A DNA stretch of 64,000 bases, taken from the NCBI RefSeq assembly GCF_010894435.1, contig NZ_JAAIXZ010000008.1:248001-312000 (forward strand), written 5' to 3'. This DNA comes from Pyxidicoccus trucidator. GTDB taxonomy: Bacteria; Myxococcota; Myxococcia; Myxococcales; Myxococcaceae. The notes under the pieces were generated by a model, which was not told the DNA's origin, did not search any database, and saw only the letters and a program-made list of their open reading frames with translations. Position 1 is the first letter of the stretch. Every line of letters begins with the position of its first letter. A program made the position numbers and the translations under genes. Shown piece by piece: positions 17,755 to 26,252 of the stretch.

Positions 17755-18840
17755 ATGACGACCCCGAACCTGCTGCCTCGAAGCGCATCCCTGAAGGTCC
17801 CCACGTCCCGCCTCCGGGTGCAGCACCTGCTGGTGAGCGGTGCTCCGGACGGGGTGCCCGTGCTCTTCATCCACGGCAACGTGTCCTCCTGCCGCTTCTA
17901 CGAGGAGACGCTGGCGGCGATGCCTCCGTCGTTCCGCTGCCTCGCGCCGGACCTGCGTGGCTTCGGGGAGACGGAGCGCGCGCCCATCGACGCGACTCGC
18001 GGCGTGGGTGACTTCGCCGATGACGTGCACGCGCTGCTGGAGCATCCGGACCTGCTGCCCGCGGGGAAGCAGGTGCACCTGGTGGGCTGGTCCGCGGGCG
18101 CGGGCGTGGTGATGCGCTTCGCGTTGAATCACCCGGAGCGGGTGGCCTCGCTGGTGCTCCTCGCGCCCATCTCCCCGGCGGGCTATGGCGGCAAGAAGGG
18201 AGACACCTCGGTGGCCCCGTGCTGGCCGGACTTCGCGGGCTCGGGCGGCGGCACGGTGAACCCGGAGTTCGTCCGGCGCCTCCTCGCGGGGGACACGTCG
18301 GATGAGAACGACGCCTCGCCGCGCACGGTGATGAACCGGTACTACTTCAAGCCGCCCTTCCGCCTGGAGCGCTCGCGGGAGGACGCCCTCGTGGCGGAGA
18401 TGCTGAAGATGGGCGTGGGCGACGACTTCTATCCGGGCAGCCGCGAGCCTTCCGCGAACTGGCCGGGCGTGGCGCCCGGGACTCGGGGCATGAACAACGC
18501 CATCTCCGGGAAGTACTTCGACGTGCGGGACTTCCCCTCCATCCCCACGCGGCCTCCGGTGCTCTGGGTGCGCGGCGCGGATGACCAGATTGTGTCGGAC
18601 ACCTCGCTGTTCGACTTCGGCTTCCTGGGGCAACTGGGCGCGGTGCCGGGCTGGCCTGGAGCGGACGTGTATCCGCCGCAGCCCATGGTGCGGCAGATGC
18701 GGGCCATGCTCGACGCGTACCGGCGCCAGGGCGGTCACGCGCGCGAGGAGGTGCTGCCGGGCGTCGGCCACTCGCCGCACCTGGAGGCGCCGGAGGTCTT
18801 CCGCTCGCTGCTGCTGGGCTTCTTGAAGGACGGACGCTGA
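17755..18840 (+). CDS. Alpha/beta hydrolase
   Basis: Cytoplasmic esterase or lipase-like enzyme of 361 residues. The oxyanion region is VLFIHGN near 39, the nucleophile elbow is VGWSAGAGV near 113 (Ser in GWSAG), the acid is in VRGADDQIV near 280, and the catalytic His is in PGVGHSPHLEAPEVF near 340. A roughly 100-residue cap with a GGKKGDTS segment lies between strand 6 and the acid. There is no signal peptide. The start at 17755 is the first ATG after the PilT-like gene and gives a normal N-terminus. The substrate cannot be told from the sequence. Confidence 0.85.
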   Translation: MTTPNLLPRSASLKVPTSRLRVQHLLVSGAPDGVPVLFIHGNVSSCRFYEETLAAMPPSFRCLAPDLRGFGETERAPIDATRGVGDFADDVHALLEHPDLLPAGKQVHLVGWSAGAGVVMRFALNHPERVASLVLLAPISPAGYGGKKGDTSVAPCWPDFAGSGGGTVNPEFVRRLLAGDTSDENDASPRTVMNRYYFKPPFRLERSREDALVAEMLKMGVGDDFYPGSREPSANWPGVAPGTRGMNNAISGKYFDVRDFPSIPTRPPVLWVRGADDQIVSDTSLFDFGFLGQLGAVPGWPGADVYPPQPMVRQMRAMLDAYRRQGGHAREEVLPGVGHSPHLEAPEVFRSLLLGFLKDGR

Positions 18841-18892
18841 ACGGGCCTGACAAGGTCCGGCCAGCGCCCCTCACCACCTGACTGGCTCCGCG

Positions 18893-19174
18893 CTACTGGC
18901 AGTCGTTCGGACAGGTCTGACTGGTCTCCCCGGCGCTCGCGTTACAGTAGTTATCGCCACAGCCGATGTACGGCATGCAGGCGCCGAACACGTCCCTGCA
19001 ATAATCCACGTAGTAATCCCGAATCCAGTCCACGGGCTCCGCGTTTGCCCGGTCCATGCAGGCACTGTACTCCGCCAGGCAGGCATCCTCCTCCTGCGCC
19101 TCCGCGGGAGCGGCCCACAGCGCCGCCACGGTGAGGGTGGAAATCACGAGCCACACGCCTGTCTTCGCGGTCAT
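18893..19174 (-). CDS. Small Cys-rich secreted protein
   Basis: Protein of 93 residues with a signal peptide (about 1-26, ending AEAQE). The mature part has eight cysteines, consistent with four disulphides. It ends with CGDNYCNASAGETSQTCPNDC, a divergent form of the short CG(D/N)GxCN..GET..TCPxDC motif found in many secreted myxobacterial proteins. Function unknown. It is convergent with the preceding hydrolase gene and divergent from the DUF1800 gene. Confidence 0.6.
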   Translation of the reverse strand: MTAKTGVWLVISTLTVAALWAAPAEAQEEDACLAEYSACMDRANAEPVDWIRDYYVDYCRDVFGACMPYIGCGDNYCNASAGETSQTCPNDCQ

Positions 19175-19295
19175 CTCGATTCGCCTTTCGTTTCCTGTCC
19201 GTCAGGAACAGACGGGGTAGGTGAAGGAGCCGACGAGGTCGAAATCGATGCACGCGAAGTAACTTCTGGCCTCTTCCCGGGTTGAAACCTGCGAC

Positions 19296-20942
19296 ATGCG
19301 CCTTCTGTCCCTCTGGCCCCTGGTGGCCGTCCTGCTCTCGTGTGGGCACGGCCCGCACCCCGAGGGGGCGTCCGTCATCTGGACGCCGCCGCCCATTGAT
19401 GAGGCACGCGCGGCGCACGTACTCAACCGGCTGGCCTTTGGCCCCTCGGCGCGGACCCTGGAAGAGGTGCGGTGGCTGGGGGTGGACGAATGGGTGGAGA
19501 CCCAGCTCGCCCGCCGCTCCTCGGGGTCTACAGCGGCGTTGGAGAAGAAGCTTCAGGCGCTCCCCACGCTGACGATGTCGATGGCGGACCTGACGCGCGA
19601 CTTCCCCCAGAAGAAGCAGCGGGAGCAGGCGCTGCTGGACGGACGCGAGCTTCAGCGCCCCGCGCTCATCGGCCTGGAGCTGTCCGCCGCCAAGGTGCTC
19701 CGGGCGGTGGAGAGTCCCCACCAGCTCGAAGAGGTGCTGGTGGACTTCTGGTTCAACCACTTCAACGTGTCGGCGGACAAGGGCGCGGTGCGGTGGATGG
19801 TGACGTCCTACGAGCGCGACGCCATCCGCCCGCATGTCTTCGGCCGCTTTCGCGACCTGCTCGGAGCGACGGCCCGTCACCCGGCGATGCTCTTCTACCT
19901 GGACAACTGGCGGAGCACCCGGGACGGGCTGCCCATGCTCCGCGCCGGGAGGAAGGACGCGCGGCCGGAAGCCGTGGCCCTGCCCGAGGACGAGGCCATG
20001 GCCGAGCACGAGGACGCGGAGGAGCCCGAGCCCCGCCCCGGCCTCAACGAGAACTACGCGCGCGAACTGCTGGAGCTCCACACGCTGGGCGTGGACGGCG
20101 GCTACACGCAGCAGGACGTGCGCGAGGTGGCGCGCTGCTTCACCGGCTGGAGCATCCGCCGGCCGCGCCGCGAGCCCGAGTTCCTCTTCCGGCGCCGGGC
20201 GCATGACGCGGATGAGAAGCACGTGCTCGGGCAGCGGATTCCCCCGGGAGGGACGCTGGAGGATGGAGAGCGCGTGCTGGACCTGCTGGCGAAGCACCCG
20301 GCGACCGCGCGTCACGTCGCGACGAAGCTGGCGCGGCGGTTCGTCTCGGACACGCCACCGCCCGCGCTGGTGGAGCGTCTGGCGAAGGTGTTCCTCGACT
20401 CGGATGGGGACCTGCGCACGGTGTACCGCGCGCTCTTCCAGTCACCGGAGTTCTGGGCGCCCGAGGTGCGAGGGACGAAGGTGAAGACGCCCTTCGAGTT
20501 CGTGGTGTCGGCGCTGCGGGCGACGGGGGCGGAGGTGACGGTGCGGCCCAGGCTGGTGCAGTCGCTGGCGAAGATGGGCGAGCCGCTCTACCGCGCGCCC
20601 GCGCCCACGGGCTTCCCTGAAGTCGCTGCTCCGTGGGTGAACAGCGGCGCGCTGGTGGCCCGGCTCAACTTCAGCCTGGAGCTGGTGTCCGGACGGCTGC
20701 CGGGGACTCGCGTGGCGCTGGAGTCGCTGGCCTCGCCTGCCAGCTCCTCGGTGGAAGGCCAGGTTGAGGCGCTCGGCAGGGCGTTGCTGGGAGCGCCGCC
20801 GTCGGCGGAGACGCGGGCCACCATCCTCGCCGCGCTGTCGAAGCGGGCGGAGGCCGCCAGCGCCGAGGGCGAGCCGAGCCCCGTGGACCTTCCCCTCATC
20901 GCCGGGCTGCTGCTCGGCTCGCCGGAGTTCCAGAAGCAATGA
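19296..20942 (+). CDS. DUF1800 family secreted protein
   Basis: Protein of 548 residues. The N-terminus MRLLSLWPLVAVLLSCGHG is a lipoprotein-type signal (LLSC, Cys16). DUF1800 signatures are HVLNRLAFGPSARTLEEV near 45, VLVDFWFNHFNVSADKG near 148, LNENYARELLELHTLGVDGGYTQQDV near 249, and ATKLARRFVSD near 345. DUF1800 genes nearly always precede a DUF1501 gene, as here; the pair is exported, DUF1501 often by Tat, and the biochemical role is not established. An insertion rich in Glu and Asp at about 225-248 (EDEAMAEHEDAEEPEP) is unusual. The last 22 bases lie in an 80-bp tandem duplication that separates this gene from its partner. Confidence 0.9.
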   Translation: MRLLSLWPLVAVLLSCGHGPHPEGASVIWTPPPIDEARAAHVLNRLAFGPSARTLEEVRWLGVDEWVETQLARRSSGSTAALEKKLQALPTLTMSMADLTRDFPQKKQREQALLDGRELQRPALIGLELSAAKVLRAVESPHQLEEVLVDFWFNHFNVSADKGAVRWMVTSYERDAIRPHVFGRFRDLLGATARHPAMLFYLDNWRSTRDGLPMLRAGRKDARPEAVALPEDEAMAEHEDAEEPEPRPGLNENYARELLELHTLGVDGGYTQQDVREVARCFTGWSIRRPRREPEFLFRRRAHDADEKHVLGQRIPPGGTLEDGERVLDLLAKHPATARHVATKLARRFVSDTPPPALVERLAKVFLDSDGDLRTVYRALFQSPEFWAPEVRGTKVKTPFEFVVSALRATGAEVTVRPRLVQSLAKMGEPLYRAPAPTGFPEVAAPWVNSGALVARLNFSLELVSGRLPGTRVALESLASPASSSVEGQVEALGRALLGAPPSAETRATILAALSKRAEAASAEGEPSPVDLPLIAGLLLGSPEFQKQ

Positions 20943-21080
20943 GCCCGCCACTCTCCCGCCGACACCTGCCGCGCGCCCTGGGCTTGTCGGGCGCGGACCT
21001 GCCGGAGTTCCAGAAGCCATGAGCCCGCCACTGTCTCGCCGCCACCTGCTGCGCGCCCTGGGCCTGTCGGGCGCGAGTCT
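20921..21080 (+). repeat. 80-bp imperfect tandem duplication at the DUF1800/DUF1501 junction
   Basis: Copy 1 (20921-21000) and copy 2 (21001-21080) each contain the last codons of the DUF1800 gene, the overlapping stop/start (ATGA) and the first about 20 codons of the DUF1501 gene. They differ at a handful of positions. Only copy 1 ends the DUF1800 frame and only copy 2 starts the full DUF1501 frame. Confidence 0.9.
20939..21022 (+). pseudogene. 27-codon duplicated fragment of the DUF1501 start, preserving stop/start coupling
   Basis: The duplicated start codon at 20939 opens a 27-residue frame. It begins MSPPLSRRHLPRALGLSGAD like the Tat-type leader of the DUF1501 protein and then reads LPEFQKP, the duplicated DUF1800 C-terminus. 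It overlaps the DUF1800 stop by four bases and the true DUF1501 start by four bases, so a ribosome could pass through three linked stop/start sites. The peptide itself is probably without function. Confidence 0.7.
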
Positions 21081-22266
21081 CCTCCTTGCACCCGGCTTCC
21101 TCGGACGGGCGCTCGCCGCCAGTCCCCAGGGGCCCTCGCGTCGCGTGCTGGTGACGGTCTTCCTGCGCGGCGGCGTGGATGGACTGTCCCTGGTGCCTCC
21201 GGTGGAGGACGCGGCGTACCACCGCGCGCGCCCCGCGCTGGCGCTGAAGTCACCGGGGAGCGGTGCCGACGCCGCGCTCGAGCTGGACGGCCGCTTCGGC
21301 CTGCATCCAAGCCTCGAACCGCTGCTGCCCCTGTGGCGCGAGGGACGGCTGGCGGTGCTGCATGGCGTAGGGCTGCCGGTGCCCGTGCGCTCGCACTTCG
21401 ACGCGCAGGACTTCGTGGAGTCCGGGACGCCGGGGCGGAAGGCGACGGCGGACGGGTGGCTCAACCGCGCGCTGGAGGGTGAAGAAGGTGGCGCCGCGCT
21501 GCGGGCGGTGGCGCTCCAGCCCACGCTGCCCCGGGCGCTGTTCGGGAGCTCGGGAGCGCTGGCGATGGGACGGCTGGAGGAGTTCCGCCTCCGGGGTGGA
21601 AGGCGAGGCGAGGAGGCCGCGAGCGGCTTCAGCGCGCTCTACGCGGGCGCGGTGGACGAGGCGCTGCGCACGACGGGGCAGGGCGCCTTCGAGGCGCTGT
21701 CCCGACTGGATGAGGACCGCCTGGCGAAGCTGCCCACGGACTCCTCCGTGGAGTACCCGAAGGGACCACTGGGACAGCGGCTCCGGGACATCGCGAGGCT
21801 CATTCGCGGTGACATGGGGCTGGAGGTCGCCGCCACGGAGATGGGCGGCTGGGACACGCACGCGGCGCAGGGCGCGGCGACGGGCGTGTTCGCCAACCGG
21901 TGCCGCGAGCTGGCGGGAGCGCTGTCCGCCTTCGCCGCGGACCTCGGGCCGAAGCTGGAGCAGGTGACGGTGGTGGTGCTGACGGAGTTCGGCCGCACGG
22001 TGCGGGAGAACGGCAGTCGCGGCACGGACCACGGTGTGGGCAGTGCCATGCTGATGCTCGGTGGAGGCGTGCGGGGAGGGAAGGTGTACGGGCGCTTCGA
22101 CTCCCTGGCGCCGGAGCACCTCCAGGACGGGCGCGACGTGCCCTCGTGGACGGACGTGCGCGCGCCGCTGGCGGAGGCGCTGCGCGCGGCCCGGCCCGGC
22201 GTGGAGCTGGCGAAGGTGTTCCCCGGCTTCACCCCGCCCGCGCCGCTGGGGCTGTTCGCGGGGTAG
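21019..22266 (+). CDS. DUF1501 family exported protein
   Basis: Protein of 415 residues, partner of the DUF1800 protein. The leader SRRHLLRALGLSGASLLLAP has the form of a Tat signal (SRRxLL). Family signatures follow: RVLVTVFLRGGVDGLSLVPP near 41, SHFDAQDFVESGTPG near 129, TEMGGWDTHAAQG near 273 and VVVLTEFGRTVRENGSRGTDHG near 316, whose Asp and His residues resemble the metal site of sulfatase/alkaline-phosphatase-like folds. The start at 21019 is set by the second copy of the local duplication. The stop codon lies in the loop of a strong hairpin that probably ends transcription. Confidence 0.9.
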   Translation: MSPPLSRRHLLRALGLSGASLLLAPGFLGRALAASPQGPSRRVLVTVFLRGGVDGLSLVPPVEDAAYHRARPALALKSPGSGADAALELDGRFGLHPSLEPLLPLWREGRLAVLHGVGLPVPVRSHFDAQDFVESGTPGRKATADGWLNRALEGEEGGAALRAVALQPTLPRALFGSSGALAMGRLEEFRLRGGRRGEEAASGFSALYAGAVDEALRTTGQGAFEALSRLDEDRLAKLPTDSSVEYPKGPLGQRLRDIARLIRGDMGLEVAATEMGGWDTHAAQGAATGVFANRCRELAGALSAFAADLGPKLEQVTVVVLTEFGRTVRENGSRGTDHGVGSAMLMLGGGVRGGKVYGRFDSLAPEHLQDGRDVPSWTDVRAPLAEALRAARPGVELAKVFPGFTPPAPLGLFAG

Positions 22267-22283
22267 CCCGTGAACAGCCCCAG
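22246..22283 (+). terminator. Strong hairpin spanning the DUF1501 stop codon, likely bidirectional terminator
   Basis: Left arm 22246-22262 and right arm 22267-22283 pair over 17 bases with a single G-U wobble, leaving a 4-base loop (GTAG, which contains the stop codon TAG). The outer 12 bp (CTGGGGCTGTTC with GAACAGCCCCAG) are perfect. No T-tract follows. It lies between two convergent genes, which fits a shared terminator. Confidence 0.7.
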
Positions 22284-22303
22284 GTCACGACTCCGGAGTG
22301 GCC

Positions 22304-23881
22304 TCAGCGCACGTCGATGGTGCCGATGGGGTCATTGGAGATGCGGACGCCGTTGCTCGGGCCGTCGAGGTAGTCGGCGACGAGGTTGTAGCGGCCCGGA
22401 GCGAACTGCCCGGCGCTGATGGGGAAGAGCTGCTGGTTCACCACGCAGTTGCCGTTGGCGTTCTGGGAGGTGAAGGCCGCTACCAGGGCGCCGTCCTGCC
22501 GCAGGAAGCGGAAGGTGGTGGAGGTGGACGGCTGCATCCCCGCGGCGGCGAGCAGCAGGCTCTGTCCCCGGTTCACGAACACCTGGCCGGCCGGATAGTT
22601 GAAGAAGGCGTGGCCGTAGTCGCCGCAGCGGCTGCTCCCCGGGCGGAAGCTGCTGGCCACGTTGGTGCCCGCGACTCCCCGTCGCAGCCCTATCTGGTCC
22701 GGAGCGTCCGCGTTGAAGTTCACATCCACGCAAGAGCCATCGCAGCCCGGCCTGCCTCGACCTGAGGTGAAGGTGTTGAAGTCCACCTTGTTGTGATGCG
22801 ACGGGTTGACCAGCGACTGGAAGGAGCTGCGCACCTGGGCGCCGAACTCGGCGGTGCCGGCGCCGACGAAGCGGTTGCTCTCGAAGGTGCCGTACTGGAC
22901 GCCGCACACCAGGTCGAGCCCGGAGCCGCCCTGCTGCCCATTGGCCCCGCCGAAGTCTCGGGCGTCATTGCCTCGGACCACGAGGTTTCGCAGCGGCAGT
23001 TCGTCCTGCACGTCCGTGCGGCCGCAGGCCTGGAGCTTGATGGCTCGCCCTTGCGAGCAGCCCGGGCAGTTGATGTTGGCCGCGCCGACCAGCGTGTTGC
23101 CCGTCACGACGGTGCCGCTGGAGTCCCCCGTGAAGCCGAAGGCCGGGCTGAAGTTGGAGACGGAGATTTGGAAACCGACGCGCTCGACGACGTTGCTCTC
23201 CACGCGGACGCTGGCCGAGTTCTCGATGGCGATGCCGTTCTTCCCCGCCGAGTTGGTGCCCACGTCCGCGGCGAAGCCGACGTCCCGGATGTCGTTGCCC
23301 CGGATGGTGCCGCGCGCCGAGTTGACGTACTGGACGCCGCCGCCATTGGCCCCGCCGCTCGTGTACTCGGGCGTGCCGAACTGCGAGCCCCGGATGCGGA
23401 GGTTGAGCACCTGCACGTCGTCTGACTTGTCGACCATGATGGCGTAGGCGCCCTTGTGGCCGCAGTCGCGCCGCAGCTCCTGCAGGTTGAGCCGGAAGTT
23501 GCTCAGCACCGCACCGGGGGCGCGCGTGACGTTGATGACAGGCTGGTACTGGCCGCTCGTCGAGCCCTGGGCAGGCACCACGAAGGGCGAGGCCTGGCCG
23601 CAGGCATACGTGGGCCTGAGGACGGACTCCGCGCCGACGCCCTGGAGCCGCACTCCCGAGGCGCGGGGGAACTCGATGGGGCGCGAGAGGCGGAAGACGC
23701 CGGAGCCCAGCACGGCGCGCCGGGCGTTCGCCAGGCAGGCGTTGATGGCGGGCGCATCGTCTCCACCCGAGGGTACGAGCGCGTCACAGCCTTGCTGGGC
23801 TTGGGCCGCGAGCGGCAGGAGGAAGAGGAGCGCGAAGGACGCGAGCAGCGCGCCCGCGCCGTGAAACCTGGAATGCGACAT
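22304..23881 (-). CDS. Secreted right-handed parallel beta-helix protein
   Basis: Protein of 525 residues. The signal peptide ends near residue 28 (PLAAQAQQ). It then shows the start of a pectate-lyase-like helix (GGDDAPAINACLANARRAVLGSGVF), followed by about ten coils with regular Asn/Val/Gly patterns such as LSNFRLN, VQVLNLRIRGSQF, GTIRGNDIRDVGF, VRVESNVVERVGF and GTVVTGNTLVGA. The last about 100 residues form a separate beta-rich domain. About ten Cys suggest disulphides. Such proteins bind or cleave polysaccharides; without a visible catalytic triad the substrate cannot be named. It is convergent with the DUF1501 gene. Confidence 0.8.
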   Translation of the reverse strand: MSHSRFHGAGALLASFALLFLLPLAAQAQQGCDALVPSGGDDAPAINACLANARRAVLGSGVFRLSRPIEFPRASGVRLQGVGAESVLRPTYACGQASPFVVPAQGSTSGQYQPVINVTRAPGAVLSNFRLNLQELRRDCGHKGAYAIMVDKSDDVQVLNLRIRGSQFGTPEYTSGGANGGGVQYVNSARGTIRGNDIRDVGFAADVGTNSAGKNGIAIENSASVRVESNVVERVGFQISVSNFSPAFGFTGDSSGTVVTGNTLVGAANINCPGCSQGRAIKLQACGRTDVQDELPLRNLVVRGNDARDFGGANGQQGGSGLDLVCGVQYGTFESNRFVGAGTAEFGAQVRSSFQSLVNPSHHNKVDFNTFTSGRGRPGCDGSCVDVNFNADAPDQIGLRRGVAGTNVASSFRPGSSRCGDYGHAFFNYPAGQVFVNRGQSLLLAAAGMQPSTSTTFRFLRQDGALVAAFTSQNANGNCVVNQQLFPISAGQFAPGRYNLVADYLDGPSNGVRISNDPIGTIDVR

Positions 23882-24040
23882 GGATGAGACCTCCGGTGCG
23901 TGGGACTTCGGTGGTGAAGCCACCAAAGCGGCTACGCGAGGACTTCCGGAGGTGGATGCGGGAGGGGCGGGGCCCGCCATGTGGCCATGCGGCGGACCGG
24001 GCGCGTACCCGGGGCCCGGATGAGGCAGACTGGCGAGCCA

Positions 24041-24850
24041 ATGCCCCGGCTGCGCCGCATGCTCGTCATCCTGCTCTCCACCCTCGCGTTCTGCTACCTC
24101 GTGCTGTGCGTGGCTGCCTTCTCGCTCCAGCGCTCGATGCTCTTCCCCGCGCCCAGGGCACCGATAGCCCTCCCGCAGAACCAGGGCTTCAGCCGCCTGC
24201 CGCTGAAGGGAGACCTCTTCGCGGACACCTTCTACCTGCCCGCGCTTCCCGGAGCCCCGACGGTGGTGCACTTCCATGGCAACGGCGAGCAGCTCCTGGA
24301 CCAGATGGACCTGGGGGGCCGGTTGCACGCGTGGGGCCTCGGCTTCCTCGCCGTCGAGTACCCCGGCTATGGCGCCTCGCCCGGCAGCCCCACCGAGGAC
24401 GGCATCTACGCCGCCGCGGACACAGCCCTCGCCTGGCTGCGCGCCCAGGGAGTTTCCCCGGAGCGCACGGTGCTCAGTGGCCGCAGCATCGGCACCGGCG
24501 TGGCCGTGGAGATGGCGAAGCGTGGCCACGGCAGCCGGGTGATGCTCGTGTCGCCCTACACCTCCATCCCCGACGTGGCGGCCCTGAGCTTCCCCTTCCT
24601 GCCCACCTGGCTCCTCGTGAGGGACCGCTTCAACTCCGCCGCCAAGGCGCCCGAGCTGCGCTTGCCCGTGCTCATCATCCACGGCGAGCAGGACACGCTC
24701 ATCCCGGTGGAGATGGGACGCCGGCTCGGGAAGCGCTTCCCCCAGGCCACGGTGGAGACGGTGGTGGGCGCCGGGCACAACGACGTCCTGGAGCGCTCCG
24801 GCACGAAGCTCGTGGACCGCATGGCCGCCTTCGCCCTCGGCGGTCCGTGA
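24041..24850 (+). CDS. Membrane-anchored alpha/beta hydrolase (BEM46/YfhR type)
   Basis: Protein of 269 residues. An N-terminal membrane helix or uncleaved signal (about 7-29) is followed by FSLQRSMLFPAPRAP, typical of BEM46/YfhR proteins. Core motifs: VVHFHGNGE near 75, VEYPGYGASPG near 105, nucleophile elbow LSGRSIGTGVA near 147, acid in IIHGEQDTLIPVEMG near 213, and His in VVGAGHNDVLE near 246. The ATG at 24041 is preferred over in-frame starts at 23981 and 24020, because it puts basic residues directly before the helix. A hydrolase facing the periplasm is likely; the substrate is unknown. Confidence 0.85.
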   Translation: MPRLRRMLVILLSTLAFCYLVLCVAAFSLQRSMLFPAPRAPIALPQNQGFSRLPLKGDLFADTFYLPALPGAPTVVHFHGNGEQLLDQMDLGGRLHAWGLGFLAVEYPGYGASPGSPTEDGIYAAADTALAWLRAQGVSPERTVLSGRSIGTGVAVEMAKRGHGSRVMLVSPYTSIPDVAALSFPFLPTWLLVRDRFNSAAKAPELRLPVLIIHGEQDTLIPVEMGRRLGKRFPQATVETVVGAGHNDVLERSGTKLVDRMAAFALGGP

Positions 24851-24897
24851 GCGCGGGCCCTCGCGTCAGTGCGGCATCGCTGGAGTAGCGCGCGGCC

Positions 24898-26196
24898 TCA
24901 GCGCGCGGGCTCCAGGTGCCAGGAGCCGAACATGCGGTCGAGCGTCGTCGGGTCCTCGTACGCCGCCGTCCCCACCAGCGTCCCTTCGCTGCCCATCACC
25001 GCCTCGTAGCGCACGACGCCCGACGAGTTGGCGCCGAAGGGCGCGGTGAAGCGCAGCTCCCCCTCCGGGCCGCGCTCCGCCCGCACCTGGAAGGGGCCTT
25101 CGCTGTTGCCGTCAGCGAAGGTGACGCGCAGCACCCCGGTGTACTGCGCTCCGGCGCGCGCCAGCTCCAGCCGCAGCTTCGCGGGCGACCGGCCCCACTC
25201 CTCGGGGTAGAAGCGCAGCTCGCCAGTCCAGGTGCCGGGGAGCGCCTCCCAGCGCACGCTCGCGCCGGGCGGGAGCGAGGGCAGCGTCCTCGGCGGCGGA
25301 GCCTCGATGACCGCGCCGCGGGCCTTCAGTGCCTCGACGGCCTGCCACGCGGCCTGCTGGAGGATGCGCGCCGTGGGCTCGGGGAGGGAGACGAGGGCGA
25401 TTTCTCCGCCCTCCGGCTGGCCGTCCGGAATGGCGACTCCACGCACGGTGGAGCTCAGCCCCTCCGGGGAGCGGCCGAAGAGCGTCGCGTACAGGGTGCA
25501 GGCCGCGAGATAGGTGCCGGCGGGAGTGGGGTGGCTCCCATCGTCGAGGTACAGCGGGATGTCGGGGTGTTGCTCGCGCACTGTCTTCCAGGCGAGCCCC
25601 ATGGGCGTCACGGTGGCGCCCAGCTCACGGCCCAGCGAGAGGAACGCCTGGTTCAGCCGGGCCTGGGCCTCCGGGGCATTCCGGCGAGACCACGTCAGCG
25701 CGAGGACCGTCTTCGCGCCCCGCTGCTTCGCCTCGTCGTGGAACCTCCGGGCGTACGGGGAGAGGAGGCGCTCGGGGTCGTTGATTTGCTGCCGGCCGTC
25801 CACCAGGAGGACTCCCAGCGTGCTCTGCTCCTGGAGGACGACGTGGCTCCAGCCTCCCTCGCGGATGGCCTCCGCCGCCCTGCCGCCGTCCCAGTGCGTC
25901 TTCAGCCGCGCGCTGCCCAGGAGCACCCCACGCGTCTCGATGCGCTCCGGCGGGGACGCGGAGGCGGCCAGCGCCTCCAGCACCCGGGGCAGGTTGTTGT
26001 AGTAGGTGTAGCTGTTGCCGATGAACAGCACCCGCGTGGCACGAGGCGCATCCGCGCGGGGCTTGCACGAGGACAGCCACGCGCAGCCCGCGACGAGCGC
26101 GAGGAGCAACACACGTCGCGAGGTGCTGGCGCCCTGGGACTTCGGATGGCGAAGGCGGGAGATGGCGTCGAAGTCGGAGAGCCAGACGGAGGGCAT
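24898..26196 (-). CDS. SGNH/GDSL-type hydrolase lipoprotein
   Basis: About 432 residues. After a leader of about 30 residues a lipoprotein signal appears: LLLALVAGCAWLSSC with the lipobox Cys near 43, so the real start may be a few codons further in. The SGNH fold follows: RVLFIGNSYTYYNNLP (block I Ser in GNS), TWSRRNAPEAQ, and DDGSHPTPAGTYLAAC (block V Asp and His). A C-terminal beta-rich domain of about 130 residues (SVRWEALPGTWTGELRFYPE onward) is separate. It probably deacylates a carbohydrate or lipid in the envelope. An in-frame ATG further upstream (about 26226) is possible but runs into the promoter region of the divergent lipoprotein gene. Confidence 0.75.
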   Translation of the reverse strand: MPSVWLSDFDAISRLRHPKSQGASTSRRVLLLALVAGCAWLSSCKPRADAPRATRVLFIGNSYTYYNNLPRVLEALAASASPPERIETRGVLLGSARLKTHWDGGRAAEAIREGGWSHVVLQEQSTLGVLLVDGRQQINDPERLLSPYARRFHDEAKQRGAKTVLALTWSRRNAPEAQARLNQAFLSLGRELGATVTPMGLAWKTVREQHPDIPLYLDDGSHPTPAGTYLAACTLYATLFGRSPEGLSSTVRGVAIPDGQPEGGEIALVSLPEPTARILQQAAWQAVEALKARGAVIEAPPPRTLPSLPPGASVRWEALPGTWTGELRFYPEEWGRSPAKLRLELARAGAQYTGVLRVTFADGNSEGPFQVRAERGPEGELRFTAPFGANSSGVVRYEAVMGSEGTLVGTAAYEDPTTLDRMFGSWHLEPAR

Positions 26197-26252
26197 GGAC
26201 GTGGAGGATAGCGCCGGACCGTCCATTCGCTTCTGGTAGGGTCCGTGGCCCC

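Noticed and set aside
19202-19297. Minus-strand frame of 31 codons (MSQVSTREEARSYFACIDFD...)
   Set aside because: Too short, overlaps the DUF1800 start, no RBS. A remnant of a small secreted protein is possible but cannot be supported.
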